A DNA stretch of 64,000 bases from Dioscorea cayenensis subsp. rotundata (taxonomy: Eukaryota; Streptophyta; Magnoliopsida; Dioscoreales; Dioscoreaceae): the NCBI RefSeq assembly GCF_009730915.1, contig NC_052489.1, forward strand, positions 25,041,916-25,105,915, read 5' to 3'. Position 1 is the first letter of the stretch, and every line of letters starts with the position of its first letter. The notes beneath the pieces are model-generated. The model did no database searches. It saw only the letters and a program-made list of their open reading frames with translations, and had not been told where the DNA came from. Positions 36,547 through 49,125 of this stretch are shown here, piece after piece. The translations under genes and the position numbers were made by a program.

Positions 36547-39320
36547 ACTTTGATGATTTAGTTAATTTGCTTCGCATATTCATATCAGTTAATAACTTTG
36601 TCCAGCGTTCACCAAACCTGCATCTTGGATGCATAGCTATCAACTACTTACTTTTGCATTAAATGATAGTTCATACATGTGATTGAGGCAAATTTACATG
36701 TTCCGATTAATTGCATTATTTAAGAAAACAATAAAAGGGATAACCATTCACATTTTACACTCTTCCCCATACTATTTTTATGATTAAAAATTAGTATTTT
36801 ATTTTCCTAAAATACTCTATCTGATTTTTTTTTTCTTGTCCCATTTTAAAAAAAATTAGTTATTTTTATTTGTCCATTTAAAAATTTGTAAAGTATTAAA
36901 TATTATTTATTTTTTTTCAAATTTACTTTTTATATTTAATATACTTTTACAACTTTCAATAAATTATATTTAATTACACATATTTTAAAGCATATTTAAA
37001 TAAAAGTAATTTTATAAAGTTAATATAATTTTTATAAATTTTAGATTACCAACTAATTTCAACTAACTTTCTTAACATGTGATTTAGTTAAAATGAAAAA
37101 AATAAAAATAAAAAGACTAAAGGGAGTAAAAATTAAGAATTGGAACCTCTATTTCTATTAAACTATCTTTGTAATAAGAGAGGTGATATTTCATTTCTCT
37201 TATAAGCCAAAAGTGTTTTCGCAACAATAGGTTAGCAATTAAGGCATATGACTTCCATACAATAGATCGAAAATTCGACTCTCTCTCAATGCATAGGTGA
37301 TTTATAATAATAAAAAAAATATGTGTTTAAGATTACTTATCCACATTATAAAAAAACAAAGATGAAAGGGTTTGAAAAAATTTTAACTCATATGTTGAGA
37401 GTCGATCATTTATCCATATTTATTAAAATAATAATATTAACAATTTTTTCAATACAAAAGGCATTGTGTTTCCTTTTGTCAACATATTATTATTCCTAAA
37501 GCTACATCATCAGTATAAATTAATGCAAACACAAGGGATGGAATCATGGATTTTTTAAATGATCAGTCTTCAAATCACATCTGGGTATGAATTCTCAAGT
37601 TCACTTTTTTTTCTTGAAAAATATAGATAATCATGGAAAATATGAATAAGTCATGTATTCTTATATATTAAGTTTGATGTCAGTTGAATTTTCAATCTCC
37701 TACGTAGGAACGAAATAAATTACAACTCTTTTAATATATGGGTGGTGTCAGATCAATTAAGTTCATCTTTTTGGCATTCAATTGCCAATTTACCACAACC
37801 TTGGTTGATCTTTAACGATGCATTCAATAGCCCCAACTCACCGTGCATGTGACTTGTCAACTAATATTAAATTGCACAAAATGAGGTGTTTAACAACAAA
37901 AGACACTTAACTAGAAACCAGTATATCAGTCTCTAAGAATGTAAAAATCAATGGTTAAATTTTTTTAGTAATTAAATGAGTGACATAATAAGTTTTGGTA
38001 TGTCAGTCCCACACACACCTCAAATTCTCAATTATATTTTAGAAAAAAGTCGAACTTTTGATCTTTCATATAAGAGTTAATTGTACTATTACTCGCATAT
38101 TGCAACGGTACTAAATAACATGAGTTTCCATCCAGCCAAGATAAAATTGCTCACATATATATACACATATAATTTTTTTTTAATAAATAAGGTCAATATC
38201 AAATTAAATAATTACATTTTCTCTAAATTTATGTCAAATACTAACAAATTTTTTTTTTGATTAACTAATTAACGTTGCTTCTAAATAAATTAGTGTATAA
38301 ATCTTTGCTTTTCTCCCCTATACTTTTTTGGTGTTGTTTGTTTAAAGGAATTTGGAACTACTATTTGGAGTTATAAGATTCTCTCAAAATCCTATATTCT
38401 CTCATTGCACCCATTTTTTTGGTGGATTTTGAAATATACCCAATTTAGGCTTATTTCAAACTATGGGATTTGAAATGCTCACCATGAGTCATGTGATTGT
38501 CACATGAGACATGAAAATGCCCATTTTCTATCATTTGATATTTCTAAAAAATATTTTATTTTTTATAGAAGTATTTAAAATTAATTGTATATTTTAATTT
38601 AAAAATTATAAAAAATCTTTAAAAAATATTTTATTTTATATATAACTAAATTTTAAAATGGTTGTCTAAATTTTCTTTTTCTGCTTATTTTTTGAAATTA
38701 TCTGTAATAGGTCTCAAACTAACTCATTTTTATGGTTTAGATATGTTTTAAAATATAATTCAAAACCACTTCATTATAAATATTTCAAACTTTTTTGCAT
38801 TATAATGGTTTTTTTTAATGTGAAAGTTACAATTCAAAATTTTATTTTGATTGTCATGTAAAGGTAATATATTAGTTTTTTTTTTTAAAAAAATATGATT
38901 AAATAATTAATTATAAAAGGTTTTATAATAAGATTATTTGATATATATTTATAAATAGTCAAAGACATTAAAAATATATTTAATAACATTTATATAGTGT
39001 TTGATAACCACATAAAATAATTTTCTTGTCATTAAAAAATAATTGATAGTATATACTATATTTAATTATTAAACATATAAAATGAATTAGAGCAATAAAA
39101 ATATTAAAATATATTAAAATAATTAAATATACAGCTAATTGTTTATTTCATAATTAATAAAATATTATTTTGTATTTTATAATTAATAAAACTTAATAGT
39201 CATGCAAGATATATAGAGTAAACTGATCACTCTGGATGACTATTATATACCAAATTCAAATTAACGAATATTTCTTACCAAACATAAAATCCTATAATAC
39301 AAAATCTAGATATGTCTAAC
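36547..39320. other. AT-rich intergenic DNA
   Basis: No gene seen. It contains dispersed AT-rich repeats (36780-37140) and a stretch around 38330-39310 whose ends are weakly inverted, possibly an old MITE, which I cannot delimit. Confidence 0.55.
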
Positions 39321-39336
39321 AAAACATTTGATTTTG

Positions 39337-39468
39337 CTCACTGTTTTCCTCATCCCTGGTGAGGATTTCAGTTTGTTATTTTATTTCGCGACCTTTTCTA
39401 CTGTACTCCTCTGTTTCCTTCTTTTTAATAAATTAGTGGTTTATCCACTTTATTCAAAAAAAAAAAAA
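39337..39468 (+). mobile_element. 5'-truncated LINE copy with poly-A
   Basis: Starts CTCACTGTTTTCCTCATCCC, ends TGGTTTATCCACTTTATTC plus about 17 A. Flanked by aaaacatttgattttg (39321-39336) and aaaacatttgatttg (39469-39483). Target-primed reverse transcription explains the 5' truncation, A-tail and target duplication. Confidence 0.8.
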
Positions 39469-39801
39469 AAAACATTTGATTTGTTACTTACTACATTAAA
39501 AATATAAAATTTTATAAATATATTATAATATAAAATTTATTATACTTTCAATTACATCTAACCAGATGCCACATTCAATTCACATGCAAACACTAGCGCC
39601 ACCCACGTCAGAGGCAATTTGGTTGGTCTAACATGCCATCATCAACACTCCAATTCAGATGACTCTGATTCCATATATAATATTGTTATATATTTTTTAA
39701 CAATAAATATGTACAACTTGGCAGGGATTTAAAGATGTAACACACTGTTGAATTTCACCTAACCACCTTACCCTCTTCCCTTAATTTGCCCTGTCTTAAT
39801 C

Positions 39802-39870
39802 CTTGCTATATATATATATATCAGCTTCTTCACCATCTCTTCCATCCCTCCATAATATAAGAAACGATAT
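39802..39870 (+). promoter_or_regulatory. TATA region and 5' leader of the intact CER1-like gene
   Basis: TTGCTATATATATATATATC (39802-39821) lies about 50-65 bp upstream of the ATG and is followed by a pyrimidine-rich leader. The same arrangement is recognisable before the solo LTR at 4260-4308. The region 39484-39800 upstream contains CACCCACGTCAG (ACGT core near 39602), a possible bZIP-type site, unproven. Confidence 0.6.
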
Positions 39871-42546
39871 ATGGCAACAAAACCAGGCTACTTAACTCAG
39901 TGGCCATGGCAAAGCCTTGGCAACTTCAAGGTATATGTATATATTCACATATTTTCTTTCAGCTTTCAACTTCCATTCATTTATATATATATATATAAAT
40001 ATATTTTATGAATGAATGATGACTTGCAGTACTTGCTGTTGGCTCCATGGGTGGTGGATGGAGCTCACAAGGCCATGAGAGATGGATGGGATGTAGACTT
40101 AACATATCTAGCCATCCTCCCCTCTCTTCTCTTCAGAATGCTTCACAACCAGGTCTGGATCTCCATATCCCGTGTCCAGAATACGAGGAGCAAACACAGG
40201 ATCCTTGACAAAAGCCTCGACTATGACCAAGTTGACCGTGAGAGAAACTGGTCTCTCTCTCTTTCTCTTAGCAATGAAATTATATTACATATATACAAAT
40301 TAGAGATAATGAGATTAATGTTGGTTAGTTGATGAACAGGGATGACCAGATCCTGTTCAATGGTCTTTTATTCTACGTGGGTCACATGTCGATCACGGAT
40401 GCTACCTACCTTCCAATATGGAGAATGGACGGTTGGATCATCATCATGCTTCTCCATGCTGGCCCTGTGGAGTTCCTCTACTACTGGTTCCACAGAGCTC
40501 TTCACCATCACTTCCTCTACTCTCGCTATCACTCTCACCACCATGCTTCTATTGTCACTGAGCCCATCACTTGTATATATACCTATATAGATTTCTTTAA
40601 TTTTTCATTTAATCTTTATTTTTTGTTGTCTTTTTCATTAAAAATTACTAATAAATTTTGCTGCTTTGCATGCAGCTGTGATTCATCCATTTGCAGAGCA
40701 TGTAGTGTACTACTTTCTCTTCTCTATTCCAATGCTGACCTCCATCTTCACCAAAACATGCTCCATTCTTGCTCTTTTGTTCTATATAATGTACATTGAC
40801 TTCATGAACAACATGGGACATTGTAACTTTGAGCTTGTCCCTAACTGGTTCTTCAATGTCTTCCCACCTCTCAAGTATCTCATGTACACTCCCTCGTAAG
40901 TTCATCATTTATCTTTATAATCCTTAATCTTTACATACAAATCTAAACGTTCTTACTAATAACTTCAAATCTTTTATTAAAATCCAAATGTTCTTACTAA
41001 TAACTTCTACTTTAATTTGATCAGGTATCACTCTCTTCATCATACTCAGTTTAGAACAAATTACTGTCTGTTCATGCCTTTTTATGACTACATTTACAAC
41101 ACCATGGACAAGTCTTCTGATTGTTTGTATGAGACTTCCCGCAAAGGAAAAGAAGAAAAATATGATGTCGTTCATCTAACTCATCCTACAACCTTGCAAT
41201 CTATTTATCATCTTCGTTTTGGTTTCCCTTCCTTGTCTTCAAAACCATATGATTCTAAGTGGTACATGATGTTGGTTTGGCCGTTGTCACTCATATCAAT
41301 GGCATTTACATGGATCTATGGTTCTTGTTTTACTGTTGAGAGAAACAAACTGAAGAAACTGATAATGCAGACATGGGCAATACCCAGATATTCTTTCCAA
41401 GTAAGAAATCAAATTAAGAGCAACTTAAAGTTTCAGACATGTTCACTGATTTGATTAATTACTATTAAATGCAGTATGAATTATCTTGGGAGAAAGATGC
41501 AATCAATCATCTGATTGAGAAGGCTATTCTTCAGGCAGATTGCAGAGGAGTTAGAGTTTTGAGTCTTGGACTATTAAATCAGGCAGGCTGTTTGTTCTCA
41601 TTTATTCAATTCTGATCATGAAACGCTAATTAAGCATAACTGTATGTTTTACTGCAGTGAAATTAATTTATTTCAAACTTTGCAGGGCAGAGAAATCAAT
41701 GGAAACGGTGAATTGTATCTGAGGAAACACCCAAAATTGAATTTAAAAATTGTTGATGGAAGTGGTTTAGCAGCAGCAGTTGTTCTCAGAAGTATTCCAT
41801 CCGGAACAAAGCAAGTACTGCTTGCAGGAACTCTCTCAAAGATTGGGTGTGCAATTGCAACAGAACTATGCAAAAAAGGAATACAGGTGCTCAAATTTTC
41901 ACTTTGATCTCTTTATCGGTCTTTACTAATAATTCATTGATGACAGGTTTCAATGACAAGCAAGCCTGATTTTCATCATCTGAAGTCAAGAATGTCGGAA
42001 TCAACAGGAAGATATTTAACTTTCTCAAGGAATTATACTTCTCAGGTGATAAAATTTGATCGGTGTCAAGTTTTATCAAGTTGGCAGGACCACTTGCTTT
42101 ACTGTAATTGATTCATTAATAAAACACGCAGGTTTGGTTGATAGGAGAAGGAATTGATCATGCAGAGCAAATGATGGCACCGAAAGGCACAATCTTTGCA
42201 CCTTTCACAAAGTTTCCTTTGAGGAAAGTTCGCAAGGATTGCACTTACTACTCCACCCCAGCCATGAAAACCCCAGATGAGCTTGAGAACATGCATTCTT
42301 GTGAGGTGATTCATCTCAATTATAATGTAGATTATTTTTTCTTTTATTACTGAAACTGAACCAGTTTTTCTGCTATTACGGCAGAATTGGCTGCCAAGAA
42401 GAGTGATGAGCGCATGGCGAGTCGCAGGGATAATTCATGCATTAGAAGGATGGAATGAACATGAATGTGGAGACACAATCCTTGACATTGAGAAAGTATG
42501 GTCTGCTGCAATCCTACATGGATTCCTCCCTTTAACCCAATCTTGA
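39871..42546 (+). CDS. CER1: CER1-like very-long-chain aldehyde decarbonylase (intact, 10 exons)
   Basis: 617-aa ER membrane enzyme of the CER1 family, which with CER3/WAX2 and cytochrome b5 turns very-long-chain acyl-CoA into cuticular alkanes. Exons: 39871-39930, 40030-40250, 40340-40572, 40676-40895, 41025-41400, 41475-41582, 41686-41886, 41947-42045, 42132-42305, 42385-42546; total 1854 bp, in frame to TGA. The start MATKPGYLTQWPW matches the family. The N-terminal fatty-acid-hydroxylase domain (about residues 95-260, with hydrophobic segments) has H145-x3-HH, H158-x2-HH and H247-x2-HH, the di-iron ligands. The C-terminal WAX2-type domain (about 400-610) includes VWLIGEG, ENWLPRR and HALEGW. 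Length compares with 625 aa in Arabidopsis CER1. Intron 6 has a GC donor (CAG|GCAGGC); the paralogue has GT. The assignment rests on recognition of the family; specificity versus other CER1-like members is not resolved. Confidence 0.95.
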
Positions 42547-42782
42547 TCAGAAAAAATGATTGAAACATTACAATCATTTGTTATCAAAATATATCTATGT
42601 ACTAGTTTAATTTCAGTATAATTAAATGGCAGTATTATAATTAAATCTGAGTTGTTCTCAAGTTTTTGACAAAAGCTAAGATCTCGAAAGATAGAATTCA
42701 TATAATAGCTAGCTAGTTACATAGATGGAAAACCTGAATTATTTCATTCATTCCTTCATTTCATTCATGTTAAAAAACCCAA

Positions 42783-43139
42783 GTGTTGTGTTTATTTTAG
42801 GGGAAGTGATCTGAAGTGGTGAAGTGGAGAAAGTGTCACTTTTTTTAATAGGGGAGAGTGATATCAATTCCAATATTACTTCTGGTGTTCATTTGTCAGA
42901 AAGTGAGAATGAAACCGGAGAGTTTAAGCGTTAGATGGAGTTCTATGAGTTCAAAAAGGACTTTAGAAGTGAAGGGAAGTGAGTTTTTATAAATTGGCTC
43001 ATTTCCCTTCACATCAATATAAAATTTACTGAGATAGTTTAATTCAAAATCTACTTCAGGACAAATAAACATCAAAGATAGGGAGAAGTCAGATGACTTC
43101 CCTCATTTTCCCCAGTTCCCCAAAAATGAACGCCCCTTA
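42783..43139. mobile_element. MITE-like inverted-repeat element
   Basis: The 3' end, reverse-complemented, reads GGGGCGTTCATTTTTGGGGAAC and pairs imperfectly with the 5' end GTGTTGTGTTTATTTTAGGGGAA. The inner part has a short inverted repeat around AAGGGAAGTGAG/CATTTCCCTT (42970-43015). Non-coding; the superfamily (hAT or Harbinger type) is not settled. Confidence 0.5.
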
Positions 43140-43306
43140 AGCTTCTATCAAAGGAGAAGATGGTGAGAGTGTGGCTTCCAAAACTTCGTTGGTGCCATAG
43201 CAGTTTGTTGAGACAAGGCTACGCCCAATTGCCCAGGAGCTGCAAGCATGCACCATGTACTGTCACATCCCAAACTTGGCTGGGGACAAATCAATTGCAC
43301 ACTTGC

Positions 43307-43528
43307 CAACGACCTTTGGGTCTATTGGTACACGGGTCGCCGATAGAGCTCTCACCGAGTGGTGAGAGCTCGATTCTCGGCTGATGGCACATTTCTGGGA
43401 GTTATAAATAGTGATTGTGTATGGGTGGTTCCAGCACCCATGTGAGCGCGGCCCCATCCCCATTTATTCCACCGAGACTTGTGCACATCCCTGGGTCTTT
43501 AGTGAGTTCGCCCCGCTTCTCTTTCCCA
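43307..43528 (+). mobile_element. tRNA-derived SINE, family S, copy 1
   Basis: 222 bp with an A-box-like TCTATTGGTACACGGG (about 43320) and a B-box-like AGCTCGATTCTCGG (about 43367). It is flanked by aaatcaattgcacacttgc (43288-43306) and aaatcaattgcacacttac (43529-43547), a 19-bp target duplication with one mismatch. The body (GGCACATTTCTGGGAG, TGTGTATGGGTGGT) is shared with the copy at 63421. No long A-tail remains. Confidence 0.85.
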
Positions 43529-43547
43529 AAATCAATTGCACACTTAC

Positions 43548-45700
43548 AAAGAGTTGCCCAATGTGTATACAAAACCGCAAGCTTATTGAAAAATAATAGC
43601 TTAGCAGTTAGGAGGATTGGGGTTCCTTTCTTGTACCCCTTGCCCTCATGAGGTTATCTTTTGTTGTTTCCTTGAGATTCCTTCTTTATCTTTGTGTTAT
43701 AATTAATTTTATAGTCTTCCAGTTGTATTTTATTGTTTTGTTGCATTTTTGTTTTATCAGTTGCCGTACCTAATGAACTGCTATATTTATTCATACTAAT
43801 GGCACGTGTTGTACTCTTCTTTTATTATAGAATGCGATTCATCCATATATACGTGATACATTCACAATTCCTTAAGTAACTGAATAACAAAGTAGTTTTG
43901 TAAAAAATAATTGTACTAATACAATAAATACATAATAGTGTGAGAAATTCAAAAAAAACCAACCCTTTTAATATCCCATACATGCATGATTTAAGTTTTT
44001 TTTTTAAATAGAGTTTTACATTTTTTTTCCATGCCGCAAAATATAATGCCATATCAAAGCTAAATTATACATTATATAAATTTTTTAAAAGAAATTATTT
44101 AAATTAGAAAGAACTTACTATAGTCTCATCATAAACAATATTTACTTGTTCTATTGTCTTATTTTTGTTATTATTTTTTACTCTTGATTTTCTCTAATAA
44201 ATATGGTTTATTCTTTTTTTAGCAATGTGCATAAGCTACCTCACATATATTTATATATATATATATATATATATTAAATCCTAAATTCTCAATTATATTT
44301 TGGAAGGAAAACAAATAAGAGAGTAACTAAGGGGCCCTATGGCAGCACTACAAGGAATCAGAAAATATTTAATATTTAGATTTTTTTTCTATATTTAAAA
44401 GGGTGTGATAATAATTGTTTTTTTCATATGAATGTCCAATCTAAATGTGCGGCTGTTACCTCAAGTCGTGGCTTTGTGCCCACCCAGGTTGGCCATTCAT
44501 TCATTTTAGATCCCACTTGTTAAAAGTATTCTTATTTCTTAAAGACTAACAAAATTTTAATAAAATTTGTGAGAAAATGAAAAATGGTAAAAATTTATAG
44601 AAATTTTAGTAATTTAAAAAAATTTAAGTTCATCATATGACATTTACAATATAATTAATATGCATACTAGAGTAGATGGATTGTAGTGTAGTTTTGGAAA
44701 AATAGGTCTTTCCAATCATCGACACAAGTTTTAGAAAACGCAAATACATCAAATAAAGCGCCCACTCAATTGCATATCGAGCAAGTATGACACCCGCAAT
44801 TGTATATTTAAATTGTAATTATATTATTATATTATTTTTTATTTCTGATATTTATTTTGTTAAATGAAATTATATGCAATAACCGTTCAAATTCAGTTAC
44901 TAAAGTCAAATTCTTGGTCTTATGAATAAGAGTTAAATTTGGGGCAAAGTAGGCTTTTTCATTTATATATATATTTAGGAATAAGTCTCTTATTTGTTTT
45001 ATACAAAGGTACATGAGATATTATATATATATATATATATATATATTAACATAGAGCGTATAAGACGTTTGAATGATTTGAATACTTTTGCTTTCTAACA
45101 TTAAACTTCACTGTAGCAAATGTAGACGTAAAATTAAACCGGCTCTTGGATAGGTCTAGTTGCGAGTATGTGGTCTTAAAAGTTAAAATAGCCCACTTAA
45201 AGTAACGTTAAGGATTTGACTTCAAAATAACCAAATAATACATGCTTAACACGTCCACCAATAACTACAGAGTTCTCCGCCTCAACTTTATGCTACGTCA
45301 CTGCATCTAGAGAAGAAATGCTACTTTCTTGTTAATGAGACCGTCACAAATAAGGGATTATTCTATATTGTTCAAATATATACATTTATATATATATAGA
45401 TGTACAGTATTAATAATGCATGGGTCTCAAAAGTGAAAACTTCTTTGTAGTTCTTCATGGCCCTTCATCTAAGAAGAATCTGAAGAAGAAGAAGCTATTA
45501 TGCAATTGTTCTTCACAAGTATAAACAGGGAAACTCATAAATTCTTGTTCTTTTTGGGCTTAGAAAGAGCAGTACTGATCCTATCCACATCAGCACAAAC
45601 GAAAGCAAAAGCAAAGAAATATCAATATATCCATATATTTTTCATGTATCTTCTATAAAACAAATTAAGGAGAGACTTATTCTTCAAAAGTAAATTTATA
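43548..45700. other. AT-rich intergenic DNA
   Basis: No gene seen. TA microsatellites lie at 44250-44275 and 45022-45047. It separates the CER1-like gene from the DUF538 array. Confidence 0.65.
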
Positions 45701-45796
45701 AATGGATCAGAAGTTTACACACGTACAATCATAAACAAAAATAAAGAAACAAAATGCATATGATCGATGAAGATAAAAGAGCTTAAGTGTATCTCT

Positions 45797-46222
45797 CTAC
45801 TCAAGCTCAAAAGCAGACACAGGGAAGCTATCAGAGAGGCCAGTGCCGGTCTTGAAGGTGATCTTCCCAGAAGAAGGATCCTCAATGTACATCTCCACAA
45901 CAGACAGCCAAAGAAGAAGCTCTCTAGTCTTCACTCCGCTGATCTTCATCATCTTTCCCTTCTCAACAAAGGCAGTCACCTCAGAGGCATAAGACACAAC
46001 TTGTTTGATCTTCTTGAATGTGTGTTCCTTCTTCTTCTTCTGGACAAGCCAAATGAATCCACCTGCGCGGTTGTAACCAAATTCTTGAATGTCATCCAAT
46101 GGAAATAAACCATTAGGAAGACCGAGCTCTCCGAGCACTTCGGCCGCCTTCTTCTTGCAAGCAGCGTCACCTTTTACTATCTCTGCACCTTCCCGATGAC
46201 TCTCGATGGTTTGGGATGCCAT
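45797..46222 (-). CDS. DUF538 protein, tandem copy A
   Basis: Intronless 141-aa protein of the plant DUF538 family (PF04398; SVB-like group in Arabidopsis), whose biochemical role is poorly defined; members have been linked to trichome growth and stress responses. Family landmarks in order: C-x-KK-A--VL-ELGLPNGLFPLDDI (about 22-45), EFGYNR-GGF-W (47-58), VSYASEVTAFVE (76-87), GVKTRELLLWL (96-106), KITFKTGTGLSDSFPVSAFELE (120-141). No signal peptide or membrane span. The ATG at 46222 gives the family's usual N-terminus, with a TATA box 90 bp upstream. This copy has Ser where the others have Thr in SYA(S/T)EV. Confidence 0.95.
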   Translation of the reverse strand: MASQTIESHREGAEIVKGDAACKKKAAEVLGELGLPNGLFPLDDIQEFGYNRAGGFIWLVQKKKKEHTFKKIKQVVSYASEVTAFVEKGKMMKISGVKTRELLLWLSVVEMYIEDPSSGKITFKTGTGLSDSFPVSAFELE

Positions 46223-46311
46223 TTCTTGAGGAGGAATGGGGAGGTTTTGGCAGTTAATTTGAAGTAGTTTAGGGTGATGGTGGTGGTGGTAATGGTGGTG
46301 TTGAGATTGTG

Positions 46312-46320
46312 TCTATATAG
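46312..46320 (-). promoter_or_regulatory. TATA box of DUF538 copy A
   Basis: The minus strand reads CTATATAGAC, about 90 bp upstream of the ATG. The leader between them is rich in CAC/ACC trinucleotides, conserved in all five copies. Confidence 0.7.
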
Positions 46321-46439
46321 ATGAAGATTGGAAGAACAGGGCCCAAGAAAAGAGAGAGTAGAGAAGAGTTTGAACGCTGACTTTGTATTTGCAGACTAGG
46401 GCAAAGTCGCTTGGTCAACAAAAGGAGGCCCCAAAGTTT

Positions 46440-48087
46440 TGGTTTCTATTTATTTCTTTCAAATGAGAAAGTTGGGTGGGTATGAATTGGTTTTCCTTTC
46501 TTTTTCTAATAAGACTTTTAAGCCATGATTTGTATCCTACGTGTATAGATATAGATGCATTGGCGAGCATGTGAGTCATTTATTTAAAACAAATGATGGA
46601 CCAAATTTAATTTTTATTTTTTCCTTCACTTTTTGGGTTAAGGAAAATGATCAACCACAACCAGGCAATGTCACGTGTGCAATGTGCATAGTGATAGAAC
46701 CTGCATAGGTAAAAGAAATATTACTAGGTATTTAGCTCTCTTGTTAATTTGGCCATCTATTTATTAATCCTAGGTTATTTTTAGCATTATTTGGAAACAA
46801 ATTATTTTTAAAAATTTATATGATATATTTGGCCAGCATAAGTTAATGATTTAACCATATTTATCAAATATATATATATGGCCGGCTTTTGTACAATGTT
46901 GATTTCAGTAAATTAGCAAAAATCATTATATTAAATCTCTAATAGTTTTATTATTCTCATCATATGCCCATGTAAAAAACATCATTAATAATAAAAAGAA
47001 TAGAATTTTGTTCAATAATTTATGGTGTATATAATCCCAACCAGTATTGTTAAGACCAAGAGATCAGTGCTCCACAGAGGTCACAAGCCAATATATATTA
47101 GTACCTATTTGTTCTAGCAAATGAAATGAAATCATTCTTTTATCAAATAGAATCTCAAACTTTGTAATCCTTAACAATGTAAAATTTATGTTGGTGAAAT
47201 GTGACTAAATTTTTACGATAATTGTGAAATTTATGGCCAACACATATATGGTCCTTTTAGAGGACCAACCTTGAACCTGGCTTTACTAAAAAACATTAGC
47301 TATAAAAAAAAATAACTACATATTCAAATAATGTTTTTTGCCACCAGTTGTTTTCCCATTCATAGCTCATGATTTGAAGTAGTTAAAATTGAGACTCAAA
47401 CATATATTTTTTGTGTTCTTCCTCGAGGATTGAGGGAACCCTCCCATAATTAAGAAAATGTCCAAATTTTTTTAACATCACAACAACTTACAAAACGGAT
47501 ATGAATGGATAGTTCAATGGGTTAATTGAAGATTTTATCTTGCTTTTTTCCTTTGCTTTTAAACCTCTTGCAACTTAACCTCTGGTCCACCAAAGTGTAA
47601 CTCATTTTCTATGACCTTTTGTTTCTCTTGTTACTTTCACATGTTTCTTTCTAGCGCTCTTAATTCTCCTCTCCTCTATGCTACACTCTCTATATTTGTA
47701 TTTGTATCAGTTATATTTTTAATGTATTTTGGATGATTTATTTAATTAAAAAACACAAAAAAAAAATCACATGCTTTTATTTTAAAATATTAATATATAG
47801 AGGTTAGACTCATCGGAGATCACCTTGTATTACTCGATAATATAAAGAAAATTTTTTATTAAATTAAATATATGGGATAATATTAACCAAATAAAGTAAT
47901 ATTTAATATATATATATATATATATATCTCACTTTCATAAGGAGATTGAGAATGGAGTAGACTACGTTGTTTAGAAAATGGTCAAAACCGGTGTGTTTTC
48001 TAATCATAAATTAAAAACTAATTATTTTTAAAAAAATTATTATTTAAAATCCAATCCTTAATACGTTATTTTATATCTAGTATGCAT
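46440..48087. other. Spacer of DUF538 unit A
   Basis: AT-rich upstream DNA homologous to the spacers of the other units (for example TGGTGAAATGTGA, ATATATGGTCCTTTT and GATTGAGGGAACCCT near 47190-47440, which recur near 50940-51240 and 60055-60375). No second gene. Confidence 0.7.
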
Positions 48088-48287
48088 TACAATCTACTAT
48101 AGGATACTCAAGGAATACTCATTAGAGAACTTTAGTAATATTTAATAATATGTCCTCTGTCCTAACAGTGATAACATATAATATTTGTAATTGTTATATA
48201 TTCTAAATCCTGGTTTAGAGAGGAGATTTGGAACATCAAAGAAGGATATCCTTGGAGATTAGAATGGGGTTAGCTGATATTTTGGTT

Positions 48288-48674
48288 GGGTAAATTTTTT
48301 TATAGGACATCAAACTATAACCCTTTTTCATTTTAGGATCCAAACTTCAATTTAAATCAATATGGTTATTCAACTTTAATTTTATTTCATTGGGTAGTCA
48401 CCCGAGGGAATCTGGTCTATTTATGATGATCTGATGTTGAAAATTCTTCGTCAACAAATGAGATGGAATGGACAGCTGGATGGACAGTGTATCATGTATG
48501 TCCTATATTAGAGAGTTTATGGCATTTACATCATAAGAAAATGCTGGAATCCCTTGATCGTTACCATCAGATAAAACAAAATTGAAGTTTAGTAACTGTT
48601 TTGATTTAAATTGAAGTTTGGATTCCAAAATGAGAAAAGACCATAGTTTGATAAACTCTCAAAAAATTTATCCT
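48288..48674. mobile_element. MULE-type MITE, copy 2
   Basis: 387 bp with inverted ends GGGTAAATTTTTT.../...AAATTTATCC. It is flanked by attttggtt (48279-48287) and actttggtt (48675-48683), a 9-bp duplication with one mismatch. The other array units have an uninterrupted gctttggttgctt-type site (53311, 56602, 61481), so the insertion is specific to unit B. Same family as 31455-31839. Confidence 0.85.
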
Positions 48675-49125
48675 ACTTTGGTTGCTTATATCTAGGGCTT
48701 TCAGTCCACCACAGGAGGCATGATCAAACACTTTACACAGAGGATCAAGGGTCAGTAGATTAATAGATTTGGTGTCAATAGACTTAGAAATCATTGGTGG
48801 TTGTAATTCTATTTAAGATTTGTTTTCAGGTTATAAAACATAAAAAAAATAAAAAAAAATAATTAATAAACACGTAAGTTCATCATAATGTTAGAATAAT
48901 CAGAGAAAACCACGCGCCAACACTTAATGAAGAATGTGTAAGAAGATTACAGTTGTTCATGAAAAATACATATAAATGAAGAAGCTTGCAAATTTTTATT
49001 CTTTATGTTAAGAAATAACAGTGATGCATATTCGCTACAGAACAACCATAAATTAAAACAGTGAAACAACTACACACGAAGAAGATAAATAACACCCGCT
49101 CTAGAGCTCCAATTAATGTATCACT

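Noticed and set aside
37225-37300. Possible tRNA or SINE (GGTTAGCAATTAAGGC ... AAAATTCGACTC)
   Set aside because: The A-box and B-box resemblance is weak, no cloverleaf can be drawn, and there is no tail or target duplication.
38330-39310. Possible large MITE or hAT derivative
   Set aside because: The ends look weakly inverted (GTTTGTTTAAAGG versus words near 39290), but no consistent termini or duplication could be found.
42347-42701. Minus-strand open frames over the last CER1 exon
   Set aside because: Shadows of the real coding strand. The plus-strand exon shows the conserved ENWLPRR and HALEGW motifs.
43255-43290. TGTCACATCCCAAACTTGG as another chromovirus LTR end
   Set aside because: It resembles the TGTCACGCCCCGAAC terminus, but the adjoining sequence has none of the other LTR landmarks.
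45976-46170. Second, Arg-rich frame inside each DUF538 gene and the opposite-strand Leu-rich frame
   Set aside because: Alternate-frame shadows that recur in all five copies only because the genes are near-identical.
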